The notes: generated by a model from the letters alone, not told the origin. DNA of 64,000 nt from CAZAAW01 sp964483325 (GCA_964483325.1 CAZAAW010000009.1:45919-109918); one strand, 5' to 3'. Positions 8,156-16,913 are shown, counted from the first letter of the stretch. Numbers and translations: made by a program.

Positions 8156-8932
8156 TCAGCCGTCGAGGCGCACCGGCACGCCATGGTCCGCCATATACTG
8201 CTTGGCCTCGCCGATGGAATGATCGCCGAAATGGAAGATCGACGCGGCGAGCACCGCTGAGGCATGGCCTTCGGTGACGCCGCGCACGAAATGGTCGAGA
8301 CTGCCGACGCCGCCCGACGCTACCACCGGCACCGGCACGGCATCCGAGACGGCGCGCGTCAGCTCCAGGTCGTAGCCGTCGCGGGTGCCGTCGCGGTCCA
8401 TGGAGGTGAGCAGGATCTCGCCGGCGCCGAGCGCCGCCACCTCCTGCGCATAGGCGACGGCGTCGATGCCGGTCGGCCGGCGGCCACCATGCGTAAAGAC
8501 CTCGAAGCGGGCCGGCTCGCCGGGGCCGCTGACCCGCTTGGCATCGACGGCGACGACGATCGCCTGGGCGCCGAACTTCTCCGCCGCGCGGCCGACGATG
8601 GCCCGGTCGCTGACGGCGGCGGTGTTGATCGACACCTTGTCGGCGCCGGCGAGGAGCAGCGTCCGCACGTCCTCGACGGAGCGGACGCCGCCGCCGACCG
8701 TCACCGGCATGAAGCAGGCCTCCGCCGTGCGGCCGACGACGTCGAGCAGGATGCCGCGATCCTCGTGGCTGGCGGTGATGTCGAGAAAGCACAGCTCGTC
8801 GGCGCCCGCCGCGTCATAGGCACGCGCCGCCTCCACCGGATCGCCGGCGTCGCGCAGATCGACGAAGCGGACACCCTTGACGACACGGCCGTCCTTGACG
8901 TCGAGGCAGGGAATGACGCGAACCTTGAGCAT
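8156..8932 (-). CDS. hisF: Imidazole glycerol phosphate synthase cyclase subunit HisF
   Basis: TIM-barrel cyclase that uses HisH-derived ammonia to make imidazole-glycerol phosphate and AICAR. It has 258 residues from the ATG at 8932 (MLKVRVIPCLDVKDG); a GTG two codons upstream is possible, but CAGGTG is better spaced for the ATG. The catalytic pair D11 and D130 is present. Phosphate-binding loops are seen at GGGVRSVEDV, ASGGVGSLDH and the C-terminal AASIFHFG. It lies 67 bp after hisA. Confidence 0.97.
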   Translation of the reverse strand: MLKVRVIPCLDVKDGRVVKGVRFVDLRDAGDPVEAARAYDAAGADELCFLDITASHEDRGILLDVVGRTAEACFMPVTVGGGVRSVEDVRTLLLAGADKVSINTAAVSDRAIVGRAAEKFGAQAIVVAVDAKRVSGPGEPARFEVFTHGGRRPTGIDAVAYAQEVAALGAGEILLTSMDRDGTRDGYDLELTRAVSDAVPVPVVASGGVGSLDHFVRGVTEGHASAVLAASIFHFGDHSIGEAKQYMADHGVPVRLDG

Positions 8933-8999
8933 CGGCACCTGATTGTGCAGTGCGGAAAACGCGCGACAATAGTCGCCGCGCGCCCATGAGGAAAGGCTG

Positions 9000-9749
9000 T
9001 CAGGTCGGCCGCGCCGGCTCCGGCACGGCCTTCAGGAGGCGCAGCGCTGCGGCCGGATCGAGCCGCCCGTCATAGAGCGCCCGGCCGGCGATCGCTCCGG
9101 CAAGGCGGCGGTAGCGGGGCTCCGCCAGCCTCTCGATGTCGGCGATCGAGGCGAGGCCGCCCGAGGCGATCACCGGGATCGATACCGTCTCCGCCATCGC
9201 CAGCGTCGCCTCCAGGTTGAGGCCGGCGAAGACGCCGTCGCGGTCGATGTCGGTGTAGATGATCGCCGCCACGCCGGCATCCTCGAACCGGCGGGCGAGA
9301 TCCACCGCCATCATGTCGGATGTCTCGGCCCAGCCGGCAACAGCGACGCGGCCCTGGCGCGCATCGATGCCGACGGCGATCCGCCCCGGCCATTCGCGGC
9401 AGGCATCCCGCACCAGTTGCGGATCGCGCACCGCCGCCGTGCCGAGGATGACGCGGGCGATGCCGCGCTCCAGCCAGGCGGCGATGCCGGCGCGATCGCG
9501 GATGCCGCCGCCGAGCTGCACCGGCAGGTCGATGGCGGCAAGAATCGCCTCCACCGCCGGCGCATTGACCGGCTTGCCGGCGAAGGCGCCGTTGAGATCG
9601 ACGACATGCAGCCAGGAGAAGCCGGCGGCGGCGAAGCTCTTCGCCTGCGCTGCCGGATCGGCATTGAACACGGTCGCCTGGTCCATCTCGCCGCGCACGA
9701 GACGGACGCAGGCGCCGTCCTTGAGATCGATGGCCGGGAAGAGGATCAC
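9000..9749 (-). CDS. hisA: ProFAR isomerase HisA
   Basis: TIM-barrel aldose-ketose isomerase converting ProFAR to PRFAR in histidine synthesis. It has 249 residues. Catalytic D8 (FPAIDLKDG) and D129 (AVGIDARQG) are present, as are the phosphate-binding motifs QLGGGIRD and IASGGLASI. The start is GTG at 9749, overlapping the TGA of the upstream NTF2-like gene in a GTGA junction, so the two are translationally coupled. Confidence 0.97.
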   Translation of the reverse strand: MILFPAIDLKDGACVRLVRGEMDQATVFNADPAAQAKSFAAAGFSWLHVVDLNGAFAGKPVNAPAVEAILAAIDLPVQLGGGIRDRAGIAAWLERGIARVILGTAAVRDPQLVRDACREWPGRIAVGIDARQGRVAVAGWAETSDMMAVDLARRFEDAGVAAIIYTDIDRDGVFAGLNLEATLAMAETVSIPVIASGGLASIADIERLAEPRYRRLAGAIAGRALYDGRLDPAAALRLLKAVPEPARPT

Positions 9750-10156
9750 GCCGCAGGCCCTCCCGCCGGCAGCACCAGCGCGTCCGTCTCGCCGAAGCCG
9801 TGGCGCTCCAGGATGCCGTCGCGGTCGTCGTCGCGCTCATAGGCGCTGACGCGGCCGGCGGCGACGCGGAAGATCGACGCGGTGTCGGCCTCGCCCACCA
9901 GGCTGCCGTCGCCGGGATCGTGCCACTCGGCCTGGTGCAGGACGATCACCCGGTCACCGGCGCCGTAGGCGGCCTCCGGCCTCACCTTCAGCGCGACGCG
10001 GTCGAACCAGATGCCGAGCGTGTCGCGGCCGATATTCGTGCCGCGCGGCCCGATGATCTCGATCTGCGGGTCGGATAGCGCCATCAGCGTGTCGCGGTCG
10101 CGCCGGTCGGCGGCATCGAGCCAGGCGAGGGCAACGGCGAGCGGGGTGTCGGTCAT
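9746..10156 (-). CDS. SnoaL/NTF2-like fold protein
   Basis: A 136-residue cytoplasmic protein that looks like a small NTF2/SnoaL-type cone fold: an N-terminal helix (AVALAWLDAADRRDRDTLMA), then alternating strands with a VGEADTASIFRVAAGRVSAYER stretch typical of nuclear-transport-factor-2-like proteins. No catalytic residues can be assigned. The frame extends upstream; I use the ATG at 10156 (MTDTPLAVAL). It overlaps hisA by 4 bp and heads the minus-strand hisA-hisF-hisE-coaA run. Confidence 0.75.
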   Translation of the reverse strand: MTDTPLAVALAWLDAADRRDRDTLMALSDPQIEIIGPRGTNIGRDTLGIWFDRVALKVRPEAAYGAGDRVIVLHQAEWHDPGDGSLVGEADTASIFRVAAGRVSAYERDDDRDGILERHGFGETDALVLPAGGPAA

Positions 10157-10299
10157 GGCGGCTCCGGCGGGTGACGGAAGACCGGTTATAGCGAATCGGA
10201 CGAGGTGAACAGTCCGGAGACCGTAACCGCGACGCTCAAGGCAACCCATCGCCGCGCCGGCCGTTGAGCCGCGGGCGGGGCGGAGAAGGGCGCAGCGCA

Positions 10300-11022
10300 A
10301 TGGAGACAATCCGCATCGGCATCGACGAAGGCGACGCCCTGCTGCGCCTCGGGCTGGCGGCCATCGCGACAGGCATCCTCGGCTTCGACCGCAGCGAGCG
10401 CGGCAAAAGCGCCGGGATGCGCACGACGATGCTTGTCGGCCTCGCGGCGGCGGTCGCCATGATCCTCGCCACGGCGCTGATGGCCGCGACCGGCAAGGCG
10501 CCGGACTCCTTCGTCAATATCGATCCGATGCGGCTGCCGCTCGGCATCCTCTCCGGCGTCGGCTTCATCGGCGGCGGCGCCATCCTGCGCCGCGGCACCG
10601 GCGTCAGCGGCGTCACGACGGCGGCGACGCTGTGGTTCGTCACCGTCGTCGGCCTCTGCTTCGGCGGCGGCCAGCTTCTCCTCGGCGTTGCGGCGACGGT
10701 GCTCGGCATCCTCGTCCTGCGCGGCCTGGCCTTCGTCGAAGGCGGGCTGGCGCAGGACCGCAGCGCCCGCCTCGTCGTCGAGGTCGACGATGCCTTCGCC
10801 GATGACGGGCTGGTGCAGCGCCTGGCGGCGGAAAAGATGCAGATCGTCGGCCGCCATGTCGCCGCCGCAGCCGGCCGGCGAACGCTCACCTTCGATCTGC
10901 GCCAGCGCCGCGCCCCGGCCGACCAGGCCGTGCCCGAGCTTGTCGGCGATCTCGGCCGCGACCCGGCGGTGCGCCGCGCCGAGTGGCATGCTCTCACCCT
11001 GGGCGGTGGCTTCAGCCCTTGA
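10300..11022 (+). CDS. MgtC/SapB family membrane protein
   Basis: A 240-residue inner-membrane protein with an MgtC-type core: RLGLAAIATGILGFDRSERGK, then GMRTTMLVGLAAAVAMI, and the family-diagnostic GILSGVGFIGGGAIL followed by VSGVTTAATLW. About four or five membrane segments cover residues 10-150. The C-terminal 90 residues form a soluble ACT-like domain. MgtC proteins are linked to Mg2+ limitation and modulate membrane ATP synthase or transport; this copy's role is not shown. The ATG at 10300 follows GGAGAAGGG. It is divergent from the NTF2-like gene and precedes the PTS pair. Confidence 0.9.
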   Translation: METIRIGIDEGDALLRLGLAAIATGILGFDRSERGKSAGMRTTMLVGLAAAVAMILATALMAATGKAPDSFVNIDPMRLPLGILSGVGFIGGGAILRRGTGVSGVTTAATLWFVTVVGLCFGGGQLLLGVAATVLGILVLRGLAFVEGGLAQDRSARLVVEVDDAFADDGLVQRLAAEKMQIVGRHVAAAAGRRTLTFDLRQRRAPADQAVPELVGDLGRDPAVRRAEWHALTLGGGFSP

Positions 11023-11259
11023 AAAACAAGGGCCTGCGGGCTATCTGATGCCTTGTGGGGCGTGATACCGGGCCGGCATCGGATGTGCCACCGCCGGCCG
11101 AGCGGCGCCCGATTCCGCAAAGCAGCATTGCCTCTTGCCTTGCGGATGCGATGGGACGACAGTGTGCGCCCGCCAGGGCCTGTTTAGACCCGCTTGAAGC
11201 CGGTGGTGCCGGCGCAGGGAAACCGCCAGCCGAGTGGCACGCCGAAGGCGCATTTCAAA

Positions 11260-11661
11260 ATGATCGGTCTTGTCCTCGTTACGCACGGCCGTCTGGCCGT
11301 GGAATTCCGTTCGGCCCTCGAACATGTGGTCGGACCGCAGACCCAGATCGAAACCGTCTCGATCGGCCCCGAAGACGATATGGAGCAGCGTCGTCACGAC
11401 ATCATGGACGCCGTGCGCCGCGCCGATTCGGGCGACGGCGTCATCCTGCTCACCGACATGTTCGGCGGAACGCCTTGTAATCTCGGCATTTCCGTCATGA
11501 ATGCCGGCCATGTCGAGGTGATCGCCGGCATGAACCTGCCGATGCTGATCAAGCTGGCCAAGATCCGTTCCGAGAAGACGCTGCCGGATGCCGTTGCTTT
11601 CGCGGCCGAGGCCGGGCGCAAGTACATCAACGTCGCCAGCCAGGTGCTCGCCGGCACCTGA
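11260..11661 (+). CDS. PTS EIIA component, mannose/fructose family (regulatory)
   Basis: A 133-residue EIIA of the Man type. MIGLVLVTHGRLA carries the phospho-accepting His10. LLTDMFGGTPCNLG and VIAGMNLPMLIKL are the other conserved loops. No EIIB, EIIC or EIID gene is nearby, so it is not part of a sugar transporter. In alphaproteobacteria such orphan EIIA proteins work with EI-Ntr, HPr and HPr kinase in a regulatory chain. The ATG at 11260 is preceded by GAAGGCG. The HPr gene follows after 141 bp. Confidence 0.92.
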   Translation: MIGLVLVTHGRLAVEFRSALEHVVGPQTQIETVSIGPEDDMEQRRHDIMDAVRRADSGDGVILLTDMFGGTPCNLGISVMNAGHVEVIAGMNLPMLIKLAKIRSEKTLPDAVAFAAEAGRKYINVASQVLAGT

Positions 11662-11802
11662 CGCTGCCGGATGGCGGCGCCAATTTTTGCCTTTTTCAGC
11701 GCCGCAACTGTCGCCGGGCCTTGCCTTGCGTGGCCAAACCGGAGAGGTTGGGGCTCCGCCCAGCCGTTGCAAGAACTGCAGTCCACCAAGATACAGCTCG
11801 CC

Positions 11803-12090
11803 GTGGAAGACGCTGCTGCTCCCCTCGTTCGCGATATTTTGATCGTCAACAAGCGCGGCCTGCACGCCCGCGCCGCGGCGAAATTCGTCCAGACGGCGGA
11901 GCGCTTCGACGCCGAGGTCACGGTGATGAAGGACGGCCATTCGGTCGGCGGCGGCTCGATCATGGGCCTGATGATGCTCGCCGCAGCGCCCGGGACGCTG
12001 GTCCGCCTCGTCGCCTCGGGCCGCGAGGCAAATGCGGCGATGGAAGCGCTGGAAGCCCTGTTCGCCGCCCGCTTCGGCGAGGACGAATAG
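11803..12090 (+). CDS. HPr-like phosphocarrier protein
   Basis: Histidine-phosphorylatable carrier of the regulatory PTS, about 95 residues from a GTG at 11803. The active-site motif is KRGLHARAAAKFV (H21). GGGSIMGLMMLAA holds S52, in the position of the HPr-kinase target Ser46 of Gram-positive HPr, which fits regulation by HprK as in other alphaproteobacteria. The frame is open back to 11671. The upstream extension does not look like HPr, so the GTG is preferred, although its ribosome site is weak. The hprK and chvG/chvI genes that usually lie upstream in rhizobia are absent here. Confidence 0.92.
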   Translation: MEDAAAPLVRDILIVNKRGLHARAAAKFVQTAERFDAEVTVMKDGHSVGGGSIMGLMMLAAAPGTLVRLVASGREANAAMEALEALFAARFGEDE

Positions 12091-12174
12091 GCCGCCATCC
12101 GGCAGGGGCATGACGGCCATGCAGGGCCGTTGTTGCATTGCACAATAGAATCGCCTCTGATGGGCTACAGCAAA

Positions 12175-12208
12175 GGCTGCCGCGTTTCCGGCGGCCATTT
12201 TCGTTTTT
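12175..12208 (+). terminator. Rho-independent terminator after HPr
   Basis: GGCTGCC (12175-12181) pairs with GGCGGCC (12190-12196), 7 bp including one G-U, with an 8-nt loop, followed by the T-rich tract ATTTTCGTTTTT. It lies 85 bp after the HPr stop and just before the MFS gene, so it separates the two transcripts. Confidence 0.75.
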
Positions 12209-12223
12209 GACAGGCATTTCATC

Positions 12224-13438
12224 ATGACCACCGGCTATGCGCGCTTCGCGCTGGTCCTCGGCCTGCTTTCGGCCATCGGCCCCGTCGCCATCGACATGTA
12301 CCTGCCGGCGTTGCCGACCATCGCCGCCGATCTCGGCACCGGCGAGGGCACGGCGCAGCTGAGCCTCGCCGCCTTCTTCATTGCGCTTGCCGTCGGCCAG
12401 CCGGTCTACGGGCCGCTCACCGACCGCTTCGGCCGGCGCCGCCCGCTGCTTGTCGGCCTCGCCCTCTTCGTCGTCGCCAGCCTCGCCTCGACGCTGGTGA
12501 CCTCCATCGAGGCGCTGGTGGCGCTGCGCTTCCTGCAGGGCATCGGCATCTGCGGCGCGACAAGCATCAGCCGCGCCATCGTCCGCGACCGCTATACCGG
12601 ACCGGAGGCGGCTCAGCTGTTCTCGCTGATGATGCTGGTGCTCGGTGTCTCGCCGATCCTGGCGCCGCTGGCGGGCAGCGCCGTCGTCGCCTTCCTGCCG
12701 TGGCACGGCATCTTCGCCGCCATGGCGCTTGTCGGCGTCATCGGCATCGTCGTTGTCGTCCTGTCGCTGGAGGAGACGCTGCCGCCGGAGCGGCGCAATC
12801 GGGCGGGCCTCGGCAGCATGCTGCGCGACTACCGCCTGCTGCTGCGCGACCGGCGCTTCATGGGCCTGATGCTGACCGCCGCCTTCGCCCAGGGCGCCTT
12901 CTTCGGCTACATCTCGTCCTCGTCCTTCTTCTTCATCACCCTTCACCGCCTCGAGCCGTGGTTCTACAGCATCGTCTTCGCGCTGATCGCCGGCGGCCTC
13001 ATCGCCGTGGCGCAGTTCAACGCGCCGCTGATGCGCCGCATCGGCGCCGAGCGGATGATCCTCGCTGCGACGCTGGTCAACGCCGCCGCCACGGTGCTGC
13101 TCCTGCTGGCGACACTGGCCGGCTGGGCGGTGCTGCCTGTCGCCATCGCGCTGATCTTCGTGGCAGCCTGCACCTTCCCGGTGATCACCGCGCCCTCGTC
13201 GGTGCTCGCCCTCGATGCGCATGGTCACCGCGCCGGGACGGCGTCGGCGCTGATGGGCACGCTGCAGTTCGCCGCCGGGGCGCTCGGCGGTGGGCTGATC
13301 AGCCTGTTCTTCGACGGCACCAGCCTGCCGATGGTGATCGTGATGGCGGGTGCCGCCGTCCTGTCGCTTATTACCGCCCGCCTCACTTTCCGTCAGCCGC
13401 GCCGGCTGGCGGATGCGGCGGTGGTGCCGGCCGAATAG
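12224..13438 (+). CDS. Bcr/CflA-type multidrug efflux MFS transporter
   Basis: A 404-residue 12-helix major facilitator of the DHA1 Bcr/CflA group, predicted to export drugs against a proton gradient across the inner membrane. The signature AIDMYLPALPTIAADLG in helix 1, YGPLTDRFGRRRPLL in loop 2-3 and RFLQGIGICGA(T)SISRAIVRDRY in helix 4 are all characteristic. The gene stands between HPr and ahcY, which are adjacent in many rhizobia, and has terminators on both sides. It therefore looks like a separate insertion into that neighbourhood. Confidence 0.93.
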   Translation: MTTGYARFALVLGLLSAIGPVAIDMYLPALPTIAADLGTGEGTAQLSLAAFFIALAVGQPVYGPLTDRFGRRRPLLVGLALFVVASLASTLVTSIEALVALRFLQGIGICGATSISRAIVRDRYTGPEAAQLFSLMMLVLGVSPILAPLAGSAVVAFLPWHGIFAAMALVGVIGIVVVVLSLEETLPPERRNRAGLGSMLRDYRLLLRDRRFMGLMLTAAFAQGAFFGYISSSSFFFITLHRLEPWFYSIVFALIAGGLIAVAQFNAPLMRRIGAERMILAATLVNAAATVLLLLATLAGWAVLPVAIALIFVAACTFPVITAPSSVLALDAHGHRAGTASALMGTLQFAAGALGGGLISLFFDGTSLPMVIVMAGAAVLSLITARLTFRQPRRLADAAVVPAE

Positions 13439-13446
13439 GCGGCAAC

Positions 13447-13464
13447 GGGCGCCGGCGCCCTTTT
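13447..13464 (+). terminator. Likely terminator after MFS gene
   Basis: A self-complementary GGGCGCCGGCGCCC (13447-13460) followed by TTTT, 8 bp after the stop codon. The stem is short once a loop is allowed and the T-run is only four, so strength is uncertain. Confidence 0.5.
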
Positions 13465-13491
13465 GCGGCCATATAAAGAAATCTTTATATC
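13463..13491 (+). promoter_or_regulatory. ahcY: ahcY promoter overlapped by a perfect palindromic operator
   Basis: A candidate promoter has -35 TTGCGG (13463-13468), 17 nt, and -10 TATATC (13486-13491). A perfect inverted repeat, ATATAAAGA-AA-TCTTTATAT (13471-13490), fills the spacer and -10, the classic place for a repressor. Such AT-rich palindromes before methionine-cycle genes in alphaproteobacteria have, as I recall, been assigned to ArsR-family SAH/SAM-responsive regulators; that link is inference here. Confidence 0.65.
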
Positions 13492-13570
13492 ATTATTGCG
13501 TGGCGACGCGGTGGGCTTTATGGTCCGCCGCGACGCTGCCCGGACCGCCCGAAACCCTATGGATTGATCG

Positions 13571-14983
13571 ATGTCTGCCAACGCCTCCTTCTCCGACTAC
13601 GTCATTCGCGATCTTGCGCTGGCCGACTGGGGCCGCAAGGAGATCGCCATCGCCGAGACCGAGATGCCGGGCCTGATGGCGCTGCGCGAGGAATACGGCG
13701 CTGCCAGGCCGCTGGCCGGGGCGCGCATCGCCGGCTCGCTGCACATGACGATCCAGACGGCGGTGCTGATCGAGACGCTGGCGGCGCTGGGCGCCGATAT
13801 CCGCTGGGCCTCGTGCAACATCTATTCGACGCAGGATCACGCCGCCGCGGCCATCGCCGCCGCCGGCATCCCCGTCTTCGCCGTCAAGGGCGAGACGCTG
13901 GAGGACTACTGGAACTACACGCACCGCATCTTCGAATGGGCCGACGGCGGCGTGCCCAACATGATCCTCGACGACGGCGGCGACGCGACGCTGCTCATCC
14001 ATCTCGGCCTGCGCGCCGAGAAGGGCGACACGGCCTTCCTGTCGACGCCCGGCAATGAGGAGGAGGAAGTCCTCTACGCCGCCATCAGGAAGCGCCTCGC
14101 CGAGAAGCCCGGCTGGTACGGCAGCGTCGCTGCCTCCATCAAGGGCGTCACGGAAGAGACGACGACGGGCGTCCACCGCCTCTACCAGATGCAGAAGGAC
14201 GGCCGGCTGCTGTTCCCGGCGATCAACGTCAACGATTCCGTCACCAAGTCGAAATTCGACAATCTCTATGGCTGCCGCGAAAGCCTCGTCGACGGCATCC
14301 GCCGCGGCACCGACGTGATGATGGCCGGCAAGGTCGCGATGGTCGCCGGCTTCGGCGATGTCGGCAAGGGTTCTGCCGCGTCGCTGCGCCAGGCCGGCTG
14401 CCGCGTCCTGGTCTCCGAGGTCGATCCGATCTGCGCCCTGCAGGCGGCGATGGAAGGCTACGAGGTGGTGACGATGGAGGATGCCGCGCCGCGGGCCGAC
14501 ATCTTCGTCACCGCCACCGGCAATGTCGACGTCATCACCATCGACCATATGCGCGCCATGAAGGACCGCGCCATCGTCTGCAATATCGGCCATTTCGACA
14601 GCGAGATTCAGATCGGCGCGCTGCGCAATTACCGCTGGCACAACGTCAAGCCGCAGGTCGACGAGGTCGAGTTCCCCGACGGCAAGCGCATCATCGTCCT
14701 CTCCGAAGGCCGGCTGGTGAATCTCGGCAACGCCATGGGCCATCCGAGCTTCGTGATGTCGGCGTCCTTCACCAACCAGGTGCTGGCCCAGATGGAGCTG
14801 TGGACCAAGCAGGGCAGCTACGAGAAGAAGGTGTTCGTGCTGCCGAAGAAGCTCGACGAGAAGGTCGCGGCGCTGCATCTGGGCAAGATCGGCGTCCGCC
14901 TGACGCAGCTGTCGCAGAAGCAGTCCGACTATATCGGCGTGCCGCAGGCCGGCCCCTTCAAGCCCGAGCACTACCGCTACTAG
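13571..14983 (+). CDS. ahcY: Adenosylhomocysteinase AhcY
   Basis: Reversibly hydrolyses S-adenosylhomocysteine to adenosine and homocysteine, relieving product inhibition of SAM-dependent methyltransferases. It has 470 residues and includes the roughly 40-residue insertion typical of proteobacterial enzymes. Substrate motifs ASCNIYSTQDHAAAA and TGVHRLYQM are present, the NAD-binding loop AGFGDVGKGSAASL is near residue 260, and the C-terminus KPEHYRY is the family hallmark. The ATG at 13571 has only a weak ribosome site. The upstream palindrome suggests repression tied to the methionine cycle. Confidence 0.98.
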   Translation: MSANASFSDYVIRDLALADWGRKEIAIAETEMPGLMALREEYGAARPLAGARIAGSLHMTIQTAVLIETLAALGADIRWASCNIYSTQDHAAAAIAAAGIPVFAVKGETLEDYWNYTHRIFEWADGGVPNMILDDGGDATLLIHLGLRAEKGDTAFLSTPGNEEEEVLYAAIRKRLAEKPGWYGSVAASIKGVTEETTTGVHRLYQMQKDGRLLFPAINVNDSVTKSKFDNLYGCRESLVDGIRRGTDVMMAGKVAMVAGFGDVGKGSAASLRQAGCRVLVSEVDPICALQAAMEGYEVVTMEDAAPRADIFVTATGNVDVITIDHMRAMKDRAIVCNIGHFDSEIQIGALRNYRWHNVKPQVDEVEFPDGKRIIVLSEGRLVNLGNAMGHPSFVMSASFTNQVLAQMELWTKQGSYEKKVFVLPKKLDEKVAALHLGKIGVRLTQLSQKQSDYIGVPQAGPFKPEHYRY

Positions 14984-15004
14984 GCATCGCACTTGTAGGG
15001 TGCC

Positions 15005-15796
15005 TCAGCGCCGGCTGAGCCGCCGCTGCAGCCGGGCGGCGGCCGGGATCTTCAGCCAGTTCGGCACCGGCGGCAGCAGGTAGCTCTGCGCCCAGGCCGT
15101 CACGCCCGGCGTCACCACCCTGCGGCCGCGCTTCATGGCGGCCCAGCCGATCCGCGCCACCGTCGCGGCAGAGAGGAAGGCCGTGCGCGTGTAGAGCGGA
15201 TGCGTGTCGACGCCGGCGCGCAATGCAAAGCCGGTCTTCACGACGCCCGGCGACAGGAACGTCACTGTCACGCCGCTGCCGGCCAGCTCCTCTCCTATCG
15301 CCAGGCTGAAGGCGCGCACGAAGGCCTTGGTGGCACTGTAGGTCGCCATGTAGGGCGTCGGCAGATAGGCCGAGGTCGAGCCGACATTGAGGATGCGCCC
15401 CGAGCCGCGGCTGACCATGCCGGGCAGGAAGCGCAGCGTCAGGTCGGCGACGGCGCGGACGTTGACGTCGATCATGCCAAGCTGGATCAGCCGGTCCGAC
15501 TCGGCCAGCGATCCCCAGGCGCCGTAGCCGGCATTGTTGACGAGGATCTCGCAATGGAGGCCGCGGGCCAGCAGCGCCGCGGCGAGCGCGTCGCCGCTGT
15601 CGGGATCGGCAAGGTCGTCGGCGACAAAGCCGGCATGGCCGCCGGCTGCCTCGATCTCTGCCGCCAGCGTCGCCAGAGCCTCGCGCGACCGCGCCACGAG
15701 GAGCACGAACAGGCCGTCGCGGGCTGCCAGGCGGGCGATCTCGCGGCCGATGCCGGAGGAGGCGCCGGTGACGATGACGGCGGGCCGGGTTTCCAT
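15005..15796 (-). CDS. Short-chain dehydrogenase/reductase (SDR)
   Basis: A 263-residue classical SDR. The Rossmann motif TGASSGIG is near residues 10-17, NNAG is near 93, and the catalytic pair is in YSATKAF (Tyr-x-x-x-Lys) near residue 155. The Ser region is VGSTSAYLPTPYM. The C-terminal extension (WAQSYLLPPVPNW) resembles the DltE/YqjQ-like group, whose substrates are not known. The ATG at 15796 has GGGAG upstream. It follows dcd by 28 bp on the same strand and may be cotranscribed with it. Confidence 0.9.
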   Translation of the reverse strand: METRPAVIVTGASSGIGREIARLAARDGLFVLLVARSREALATLAAEIEAAGGHAGFVADDLADPDSGDALAAALLARGLHCEILVNNAGYGAWGSLAESDRLIQLGMIDVNVRAVADLTLRFLPGMVSRGSGRILNVGSTSAYLPTPYMATYSATKAFVRAFSLAIGEELAGSGVTVTFLSPGVVKTGFALRAGVDTHPLYTRTAFLSAATVARIGWAAMKRGRRVVTPGVTAWAQSYLLPPVPNWLKIPAAARLQRRLSRR

Positions 15797-15824
15797 GCAT
15801 GTCTCCCGCCGGTGCCGCCAGCCG

Positions 15825-16913
15825 TCAGCTCCGGAAGTGCTTCGACAGTTTCAGCCCCTGCGCCTGATAGTGCGATCCGATGCCGGCGCCGTAAAGGACA
15901 TGCGGGCGCTCGGCCATGCGCTCATAGACGAGCCGGCCCACCGTCTGGCCGTGTTCAAGGATGAACGGCACCTCGTGGCTGCGCACCTCCAGCACGGCGC
16001 GGCTGCCCGAGCCGCCGCTGGCCGAATGACCGAAGCCGGGATCGAAGAAGCCGGCATAGTGGACGCGGAATTCGCCCACCAGCGGGTCGAAGGGCACCAT
16101 CTCGGCGGCATAGTCCGGCGGCACATGCACCGCCTCGCGCGACACAAGGATGTAGAACTGGTCGGGATCGAGGATCAGCTCGGGGCGGCCACGGCGCAGG
16201 ATCGGCTCCCAGAAGTCGAGAACGTCCTCGGCGCCGCGCCGGTCGACATCGATCACCGCCGTATGGCGCTTGGCGCGGTAGCCGATGATCTCGCCTTCCG
16301 GCGCCAGGTCGATGGAAAGCGCCAGCCCGTTGGCGATATGCGGCGTGCCGTCGACAAGGCCCTCGCGGCGATGCAGCTCGGCCAGCGCCTTGTCGTCGAG
16401 CCGCGCGTCGCCACGCCGGAAGCGCATCTGCGACAGGCGCGAGCCGGTGCGCACGACGATCGGGAAGGTGCGCGGACTGACCTCGAGATAGAGCGGCCCG
16501 GCATAGCCGGCCGGCACCGTGTCGAATTCCTGCGCGTGATCGGTGATGACGCGGGTGAAGATGTCGAGCCGGCCGGTCGAGGATTTCGGATTGGCGGCGG
16601 CGGCGATGTCGGCCGGCAGCGCCAGGCTCTCCAGCAGCGGCACGATATAGACGCAGCCGGTTTCCAGCACCGCGCCGGCGGTCAGGTCGATCTCGTGCAG
16701 CCGCAGCTGCGCCAGGCGCTCGGCGACGGTCAGCGACCGCCCCGGCAGGAAGCTGGCGCGCACCCGCACCGCGGTGCTGCCGAGGCGCAGGTCGAGGCTG
16801 GCCGGCTGCACCTGGTCCGGATCGGCCGGCCGGGCCGCGGTGATGGCGCCGCTCTCCAGAAGGGCGCTGACGGCATGGGCCGGAAGAATGCCGGCCGGCG
16901 GTCCGTCACGCAT
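15825..16913 (-). CDS. dcd: 2'-deoxycytidine 5'-triphosphate deaminase, long alphaproteobacterial form
   Basis: Deaminates dCTP to dUTP for thymidylate synthesis. At 362 residues it is about twice the length of E. coli Dcd. The alphaproteobacterial form appears to contain two Dcd-like beta-barrel halves. QPASLDLRLG and NPKSSTGRLDIFTRVITD (catalytic region) lie in the first half, and FYILVSREAVHVPPDYAAEM, GFFDPGFGH and EVRSHEVPFILEHGQ in the second. The ATG at 16913 follows AAAGGGGG. It is divergent from metZ, an arrangement I recall from rhizobia. Confidence 0.93.
   Translation of the reverse strand: MRDGPPAGILPAHAVSALLESGAITAARPADPDQVQPASLDLRLGSTAVRVRASFLPGRSLTVAERLAQLRLHEIDLTAGAVLETGCVYIVPLLESLALPADIAAAANPKSSTGRLDIFTRVITDHAQEFDTVPAGYAGPLYLEVSPRTFPIVVRTGSRLSQMRFRRGDARLDDKALAELHRREGLVDGTPHIANGLALSIDLAPEGEIIGYRAKRHTAVIDVDRRGAEDVLDFWEPILRRGRPELILDPDQFYILVSREAVHVPPDYAAEMVPFDPLVGEFRVHYAGFFDPGFGHSASGGSGSRAVLEVRSHEVPFILEHGQTVGRLVYERMAERPHVLYGAGIGSHYQAQGLKLSKHFRS

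Noticed and set aside
12224..13438. Mobile insertion carrying the MFS exporter between HPr and ahcY.
   Set aside because: No transposase, integrase, direct repeats or shift in base composition flank it; only synteny suggests a past insertion.
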